From Streptomyces mutabilis (GTDB lineage Bacteria; Actinomycetota; Actinomycetes; Streptomycetales; Streptomycetaceae), in contig NZ_BMTT01000004.1 in assembly GCF_014649815.1 (NCBI RefSeq), positions 124,001 through 188,000 of the forward strand: 64,000 bases of DNA, read 5' to 3'. Made by a program: the position numbers and the translations under genes. This document shows, in pieces, positions 59,336-64,000 of the stretch. The notes beneath the pieces were generated by a model. That model was not told the DNA's origin. It saw only the letters and a program-made list of their open reading frames with translations, and searched no databases. Each line of letters opens with the position of its first letter. Positions within the stretch are counted from its first letter, which is position 1.

Positions 59336-59497
59336 TGTTTGAGATCTGCCGTGTCCCGTTGCTGAGGGGTTCGTTGAGCTCGCCGTGAGCGGTGTTGGGG
59401 GTGGGTATCCGTCGGACCTGACGGACGAGCAATGGGCGCTGGTGGAGCCGTTGCTCCCGCCGGCGCGGGTGGGGCCGAAGGGCGGGCGACGAGAGCA
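59331..59497 (+). mobile_element. 5' end fragment of a second IS5-family element
   Basis: GAGACCGTGTTTGAGATCTG at the left edge looks like an IS5-type terminal repeat. GTG 59385 begins a frame SGVGGGYPSDLTDEQWALVEPL, the standard N-terminus of IS5-group transposases, which stops after PPARVGPKGGRREH at about 59490. The rest of the element is missing. It lies between the two halves of an opposite-strand transposase remnant. Confidence 0.75.
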
Positions 59498-59610
59498 CGC
59501 TTCTGCGGCCGGAGCTTGCAGCGGCGGCCACCCTCACGGGTGACGATGAGCATGGTGACCCACTCGACCAGGGCGTGAGGCAGGCCGAGTGAGGCAGGAT
59601 AGGGAACCAA
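59498..59610 (-). pseudogene. Transposase N-terminal remnant (DDE_Tnp_4-like)
   Basis: Minus strand: VPYPASLGLPHALVEWVTML and IVTREGGRRCKLRPQKR, the characteristic start of transposases with an N-terminal HTH_Tnp_4 domain. Probably the same original gene as the remnant at 59175-59335, now split. Confidence 0.75.
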
Positions 59611-59702
59611 TGAGGCTTGTGCGTTGATGAGTTGAGACGTCGAACACCTTTTTCGAACGGCACAGGAGCCTCGTGCGTTGCGGGATTCCGGCCGGTCACA
59701 GA

Positions 59703-60273
59703 ACTACGAGTCGCGGCCCGAGACGACGATCCGGCAGGTCGCTGCCGATCTGGTGGAACGCAACTTCACCCGTCACGCCCGGACCGACTGTGGGTCACCG
59801 ACATCAGCGAACCTCCAATGATGGAGGGCAAGGTGTACTGCGCTGTGGTCCTGGACGCCCTCGCCCGCCGGGTGGTGGGCCGGTCCATCGACGCGTCTCC
59901 GACTGCCGCATTGACCACCCATGCACTGAGCACGGCCATCGGCAACCGCCATCCCCGGCCCGGCGGCACCATCATCCACTCCGATCACGAAGTGCAGTCC
60001 GGCTCCTGAGCGTTCACCGAACGGGCCCGCGCCTCCGGTCCCCTGCCGTCCAGGGGCTCGATCGGAAACTGCGTGGACAACGCGATGACGGAGTCCTTCT
60101 GGGCTCGGGTCCAGGGGGAACTGCTCAACCGCCGGCGCTGGCGGACCAGACTGGAGTTGTCCACGGCACTCTTCGAGTACCTGGAGACCTTCCATAACCG
60201 CCAGCACAGCCACTCGGCCCTGGAGATGCTCACTCCGGTCGAGTACGAACTACGGGCAGCACCTGTAGCGTAA
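59703..60273 (+). pseudogene. IS3-family transposase (orfB) pseudogene
   Basis: The rve integrase core is largely readable: PETTIRQVAADLVERNFTRH, LWVTDISE (first Asp), VYCAVVLDALARRVVG, TIIHSDHEVQSGS (second Asp), DNAMTESFWARVQGELL (Glu) and HSALEMLTPVEYE. Lesions: one base lost near 59778 (CACGCCCGG for CACGCCCCGG) and an in-frame TGA at 60007-60009 where family members have Trp. The N-terminal part and orfA are missing. Confidence 0.85.
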
Positions 60274-60398
60274 AACCAAGCGACACGACTCCACCGAACT
60301 CAGGACACCCCGCGGACTCTACGAAACTCGGGGCAGCTCAGCCGCCCTCCGAAGTCGGCCCCCGTCCGCCCGGTGCAGCGGAGTGGACGGGGAGTATG

Positions 60399-60809
60399 TC
60401 AGCCCAAGGAATCGATCAGGTCGTTGCACGCCTGCTCGCAACGGCGGCAGGCTTCGGCGCACACACGGCAGTGGTCGTGCTGGTCGGCGTGGCGCCCGCA
60501 CTCGTCGGCACAGGCTTTGCAGACGGTGGCGCACGCCTGGAGGATCGCGCGGGTGATGTTGGCGTCGTAGCCGGTGTGGCGGGACAGCACCGCGGCGGTG
60601 ACGTTGCAGATGTCGGAACAGTCGGCGTTCGTACGGATGCACTTGGTCAGTTCACTGACCATCTCCTCCGACAGGCACGCATCCGCGCACGCGGTACACG
60701 CCTGGGCACAGGCGATGCATTCCTCGATGCACCGGGCGAGCTTCTCCCGGTTCACTCCGCCCAGATGGGCAGGGTAGGTATCGAGCATGTCCTTGACTGC
60801 AGTGGTCAT
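60399..60809 (-). CDS. Four-helix-bundle copper-binding protein (Csp-like)
   Basis: Protein of 136 residues with 18 Cys spaced along four helices ([51 protein letters not shown]). This is the DUF326/Csp family, which stores Cu(I) in the bundle core. There is no signal peptide, so it would be the cytosolic Csp3-like type. Start ATG 60809 has GGAAGG eight bases upstream. No copper chaperone or CopA gene is adjacent. Confidence 0.9.
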   Translation of the reverse strand: MTTAVKDMLDTYPAHLGGVNREKLARCIEECIACAQACTACADACLSEEMVSELTKCIRTNADCSDICNVTAAVLSRHTGYDANITRAILQACATVCKACADECGRHADQHDHCRVCAEACRRCEQACNDLIDSLG

Positions 60810-61189
60810 GAAGAAACCTTCCAGCGGTGTCCAGCGACGGCTGGTGCCGTCCACGTAGGGGTAACACCACACCGGACGCCGCAAACCGCCGAGTGCTGCG
60901 TCAACACCGCTCGGCCCTGATCGCGGTCGTGGTGCGTTGAACCTGGAGCGAGCGGAGGCAACGGTGGCGGCCGCGCATGAGGGGGGCAGGGTTGGGCGGT
61001 GGCGAGGAGGCCGTGGAGACGATGCACCGGAGGTTCGCGGCGATCGACTTCCTCACGTCGCGCCCCAGGACCGGAGGCATGCCGACGCTGCGAACAGGCG
61101 CCCACGCTCTGAGTATCTCCCCGGGCTGGCGGTCTTGCGGTTCTGCCGGCACCCGTGCCCGGGGGTAAAGCACCGGCGATGCGTGCGAT
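60810..61189. other. Gap without supported gene
   Basis: About 380 bases upstream of the Csp-like gene. Open frames are present but none is recognisable. It probably holds the promoter of that gene and debris from the adjoining SDR remnant. Confidence 0.45.
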
Positions 61190-61495
61190 TCAGGACCTGG
61201 TGCGGCGGAACAGCGCGCAACCCGCCCCGGCGAGGCCGGCCGCGGTCGCGACGCGTCCGATGCCCGGTGGCGGCTCGCCCACGACTGCGGGCTGCGAGCG
61301 TGCGCCTGATCGTCGAAGACTCCGTGCGCACCGTGATCCTCCGTGTCGTCGGCCGGCGCGAAGAGGCTGCCGGGTCCCTCGGACGAAGGAAGGGCGTCCG
61401 TCTGCTGTGAGAAAGGCGGTCTGGGCCAGATAGCGGCCCAGCAGCCCGGGGCTCCCGGCACTGACCAGCAGCGTCGCCACCGTGGAGGCGCCGAC
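61190..61495 (-). pseudogene. SDR-family C-terminal remnant
   Basis: Minus strand pieces in alternating frames read [20 protein letters not shown], then [19 protein letters not shown] and [19 protein letters not shown], then [20 protein letters not shown] and stop. This is the tail of the long SDR proteins common in Streptomyces, with at least two frameshifts (one an extra T in the TTT near 61413). The cofactor-binding and catalytic parts are gone. DNA from 61496 to 61807 shows no supported gene. Confidence 0.72.
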
Positions 61496-61807
61496 ACAGG
61501 TGTTGCGGTGCTCCGCCCGGCAGACCGGTCTGCGGTTACGCCGTCCGTCGGCGGAAGACCGGCTGGAAGCACCCCTGACCCGTTCGACGCCCGTTACTCG
61601 CCGTGGGATCGGCGTTCCGCGTCGTCTTTCCCCGCTGGCGGCCGGACTGCCCGAGGCGACCGAGGACGCTGTGGAATCCGAGCGGCATCGCGTGGTGAGC
61701 AAGTCGTTGCCGGCTACATCGAGACCCGTACGGTGCGGGGAGGGCAGTGGGACGGCTTCGCCACCGTTCGCGGGCGCCCCTCGCCGTCAGGCTTGAGCCG
61801 CTGTGCT

Positions 61808-62260
61808 TCAGCGAGCTGTCGGGGCGGTCCGGCGGGTGAGAAGGACGCCGAGGGCGATCATGCCGACACCCAGGACGAAATGCAGCCAGTTGTCCGCCGT
61901 GTTGACCGGCACGAAGTTCGCTGCACTGTCGTGGTCGATGATCAACCCGTAGATCCACAGGATCAGGTAGATCACACCGCCGCCGATGAGGAAGGCGCGG
62001 GCGGTGGAAGCCGCGCGGGCCATGGCGATTCCGGCGAGGCCGAACAGCAGGTGGACGATGTTGTGCAGGATCGACACCTGGAAAAGCCCCAGGAGCTTGG
62101 CCTCGGAGTGATGTTCGGCGAACTCCATGGTGTCGTAGTCGGTCGTGACACCGGGGATGAAGCCGAGAACGCCCACCAGGAGGAATACTGCTCCGACGGC
62201 GAGCGCGGCCTGCTGGACCCTGGTCAGGCCGGCCGCGGGGGTGGCGTGGTGGGTGGACAT
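61808..62260 (-). CDS. DUF4383 membrane protein
   Basis: Protein of 150 residues with four hydrophobic helices (AALAVGAVFLLVGVLGFIPG, NIVHLLFGLAGIAMA, AFLIGGGVIYLILWIYGLII, WLHFVLGVGMIALGVLL). This is the DUF4383 pattern, in which the NIVHLLFG and DNWLHFVLG motifs recur. Function unknown; Streptomyces copies are often stress-induced. Start ATG 62260 reads MSTHHATPAAG. Confidence 0.9.
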   Translation of the reverse strand: MSTHHATPAAGLTRVQQAALAVGAVFLLVGVLGFIPGVTTDYDTMEFAEHHSEAKLLGLFQVSILHNIVHLLFGLAGIAMARAASTARAFLIGGGVIYLILWIYGLIIDHDSAANFVPVNTADNWLHFVLGVGMIALGVLLTRRTAPTAR

Positions 62261-62946
62261 GAGGGTGATACTCCTTCTGACGGTGCGGACGGCCGAAGCC
62301 GCGCAGTGACTGGTTGTCTTTTACCGTCCGGTTACCCCACCTTCCCCCCTTCAGTGCGCCATTGCTTCTCGGCTTCCCGTGCCACACCCGTCTCCCGAAG
62401 CAGGCGAGCCGGTCTCCCGGCAGCGGGGAAGCGCCTGCCGTCCTCACTCCCCGCCCCTCGACCGGCAGAGAACAGCCGCGCTCGTCTGGGCCAGTCGGGT
62501 GGCGGGCGGCCAGGTCGTTGGGCAACCGTAGAGCTGTCGACGCCGTGGCTCGCCTGGCACGTCAGGGGAGCCATACGTGGGTGGGCGGTTCGGGCCGGAT
62601 TCCGCGCTGAACCCGACCGAGTACGACGGTGCTGAACATGAGCCCACGACACGGCGGGGAGTTCGGGGAAGTCACCCAGGAACGCTCCCGTGCCGAGGGC
62701 GTTCCACTCGGGGAACGGACCGGGAGGGCCGGTTATGGGCAGCGGTGTTCGAAACCTTGCGGCTTCATCGATGCGCCCCTGTCCTGTCAGATCGTCCATG
62801 CGCCGAAGCCGCACGGGGCGCATGTTCCCCCGGGCTGCCTCAGATCGTCCGGTGCCTGCTGGTGAGGCACCGGTGGAGCAGTCTCCCACTGGGCCCGAGG
62901 AGGTCGTGCCTGACGGCGAAACCGCCGACAGGTCGCGGTATGAGGG
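62261..62946. other. Gap of about 0.7 kb without supported gene
   Basis: Lies upstream of the DUF4383 gene and downstream of gluconokinase. Several open frames overlap, but I recognise no family. It probably contains the DUF4383 promoter. Confidence 0.45.
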
Positions 62947-63456
62947 TCAGGCCGAGGTGACGGCGGCACGAGCGAGAGCCGCCGTCTCCTGCGGCGTACC
63001 GTCGATCGGGATGGCCGAGCCCGCTTCGTCGCCGCTCAGTGGTTCGAAGTCGGCGAACTGCGTACGGAGCAGCTCGGGCGGCATGAAATGGCCCTGTCGC
63101 GCGGTGATTCGTGCGGCGATCAGCTCGGGTGAGCCGTCGAGGTGGAGAAAGAAGACGCACGGCGCGGCGGAAGCCAGCCGGGCACGGTAGCGGCGCTTGA
63201 GCGCCGAGCATGTCACCACGCCTCCCGCGTCCGCATGGTCGGCCAGCCATCGTGCGATCTCGTCCAGCCAGGGGCGACGGTCCTCGTCGTCGAGCGGGTG
63301 GCCCGCACGCATCTTCGCCACGTTGGGTGCGGGGTGGAAGTCGTCTCCCTCGGCGTAAGGCACGCCGAGGTCCCGTGCCAGCAGTCGGCCTACCGTGGTC
63401 TTCCCCGAACCCGACACGCCCATGACGACGACCAGTGGAGCAGTGTGATGAGACAT
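62947..63456 (-). CDS. gntK: Gluconokinase
   Basis: Kinase of 169 residues that phosphorylates gluconate to 6-phosphogluconate. P-loop VMGVSGSGKTTVG, substrate segment EGDDFHPAPNVAKMRAGHPL DDEDR, and CSALKRRYR and ARQGHFMPPELL are the GntK signatures. It is 27 bases downstream of a glucose-dehydrogenase-like gene, which suggests a glucose to gluconate to 6-phosphogluconate route. Start ATG 63456 reads MSHHTAPLV. Confidence 0.93.
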   Translation of the reverse strand: MSHHTAPLVVVMGVSGSGKTTVGRLLARDLGVPYAEGDDFHPAPNVAKMRAGHPLDDEDRRPWLDEIARWLADHADAGGVVTCSALKRRYRARLASAAPCVFFLHLDGSPELIAARITARQGHFMPPELLRTQFADFEPLSGDEAGSAIPIDGTPQETAALARAAVTSA

Positions 63457-63483
63457 CCGAAGCCTTCCTTCGTACCGTGCCGC

Positions 63484-64000
63484 CTACAGCTCGATGACCA
63501 CCTTGACGTCGTCGGGTCGCGGCGTGAACGCCTCCTTCGCGCGCTCCAGCGGCACCCGCCGGGTGATCAGGCGCTCGAGCCACGACCTGTCGGCCCGTGC
63601 CAGCGCCTCGGCGGCCTGGCGGTAGTGACGCAGGTTGGCATTGACCGAGCCCACCACCGCGTCGTTCTGCAGGACGATCTCCCGGTTGAGGGCTCCCGCG
63701 TCCACGGTCATCCTGCGGCCGGCGGGTGACACACCGGTCAGGCACACCACCCCGTAGGGTGCGGTGCCCGTCAGCGAAGCGAGGACGGGCTGGTTCGCGC
63801 CCGTGGCCTCGATGACGACGTCCGGGCGCACGGCGGAGACGACCCGCTCGGCATCCTCCGCGTGGTAGGTGGCGCCCAACTCCCGTACCAGGGCGGGCTT
63901 GATTCCTTCGGTCACCCGGTCGAGGACATGCACCTCCAGCCCGCGTTGTGCCCCCAGCAGGGCGGCGAGCAGCCCGATGGGCCCCGCTCCCGTCACCAGG
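63484..64000 (-). CDS. Glucose dehydrogenase-like zinc-type alcohol dehydrogenase, 5' end outside window
   Basis: C-terminal 171 residues of a medium-chain dehydrogenase. VTGAGPIGLLAALLGAQRGL is the cofactor motif. SVNANLRHYRQAAEALARAD is typical of glucose 1-dehydrogenases of the archaeal type, and the end is the usual PDDVKVVIEL. The catalytic zinc domain lies beyond the right edge. Its neighbour gluconokinase supports glucose oxidation. Confidence 0.88.
   Translation of the reverse strand, partial: LVTGAGPIGLLAALLGAQRGLEVHVLDRVTEGIKPALVRELGATYHAEDAERVVSAVRPDVVIEATGANQPVLASLTGTAPYGVVCLTGVSPAGRRMTVDAGALNREIVLQNDAVVGSVNANLRHYRQAAEALARADRSWLERLITRRVPLERAKEAFTPRPDDVKVVIEL

Overview
The window is chromosomal DNA of very high G+C content and reads as Streptomyces. 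The evidence is GTG starts, 4-base overlapping stop/start junctions, twin-arginine signal peptides, a rare TTA codon in a regulator, an ArsR/P-type ATPase pair, a PucR-controlled pyrimidine catabolic cluster and a Nur-type nickel operator. Gene order at 1-19 kb (ada/alkA, metal ATPase, ArsR, GH2 beta-galactosidase, nickel ABC operon, macro-domain protein) resembles the S. coelicolor chromosome as I remember it; that resemblance is recall, not a search.

Region 1 (1-24 kb) is mostly ordinary chromosome. It holds an Ada/AlkA-type repair protein cut by the window edge, a divergent heavy-metal ATPase and SmtB/CzrA-like repressor, a DUF72 protein, a Tat-exported GH2 beta-galactosidase with a frameshift, and a saccharopine-dehydrogenase-like oxidoreductase facing its probable TetR regulator across a palindromic operator. 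A PhoD phosphatase and a five-gene ABC operon follow; a Nur box 33 bases upstream of its first gene identifies it as nickel import (nikABCDE). Then come a macro-domain protein, a phytoene-desaturase-like flavoprotein, an AraC regulator facing a flavodoxin-fold oxidoreductase, an inositol-monophosphatase-family enzyme and a gamma-glutamyltransferase.

Region 2 (23.9-36.2 kb) is accessory and scarred. It contains an integrase tail fused in frame to the gamma-glutamyltransferase frame, an SDR gene reduced to its two ends, an SRPBCC protein, an MmyB-type regulator, a flavin monooxygenase with an ArsR-like repressor and two near-identical operators, a membrane-anchored Mrr-like nuclease, an orphan BtrH-like protein, an IS481 remnant, and a LysR regulator with two SDR genes and a LysR-type palindrome. 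A working lipoate ligase is followed by a decayed second copy and the tail of a LuxR regulator.

Region 3 (36.4-46 kb) is a reductive pyrimidine/hydantoin catabolic cluster on the minus strand: NCS1 permease, F420-type LLM oxidoreductase, dihydropyrimidinase, nitrilase-family beta-ureidopropionase, PucR regulator, aminotransferase and a second nitrilase. The second nitrilase carries a 2-base deletion that joins it in frame to the aminotransferase. Three short repeat families sit in its gaps.

Region 4 (46-57 kb) holds a small XRE regulator and a methionine aminopeptidase, a ClpC-like chaperone, a secreted gamma-glutamyltransferase, a 1.4-kb stretch without a convincing gene, a small Streptomyces-type protein, exonuclease III, an MBL-fold hydrolase and a PcaD-PcaC fusion whose esterase nucleophile position is Ala.

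Region 5 (57-61.5 kb) is a transposon graveyard: an integrase broken by an IS5-family element with 24-bp perfect ends, nested transposase fragments, an IS3 pseudogene and an SDR tail. The window ends with a copper-binding Csp-like four-helix protein, a DUF4383 membrane protein, gluconokinase and the end of a glucose-dehydrogenase-like enzyme. I saw no rRNA, tRNA or CRISPR array. I did not find an obviously new multi-gene system. The least-explained signals are the paired operators, the nitrilase-aminotransferase junction, the membrane Mrr nuclease with its BtrH neighbour, and the empty 51.7-53.1 kb stretch.
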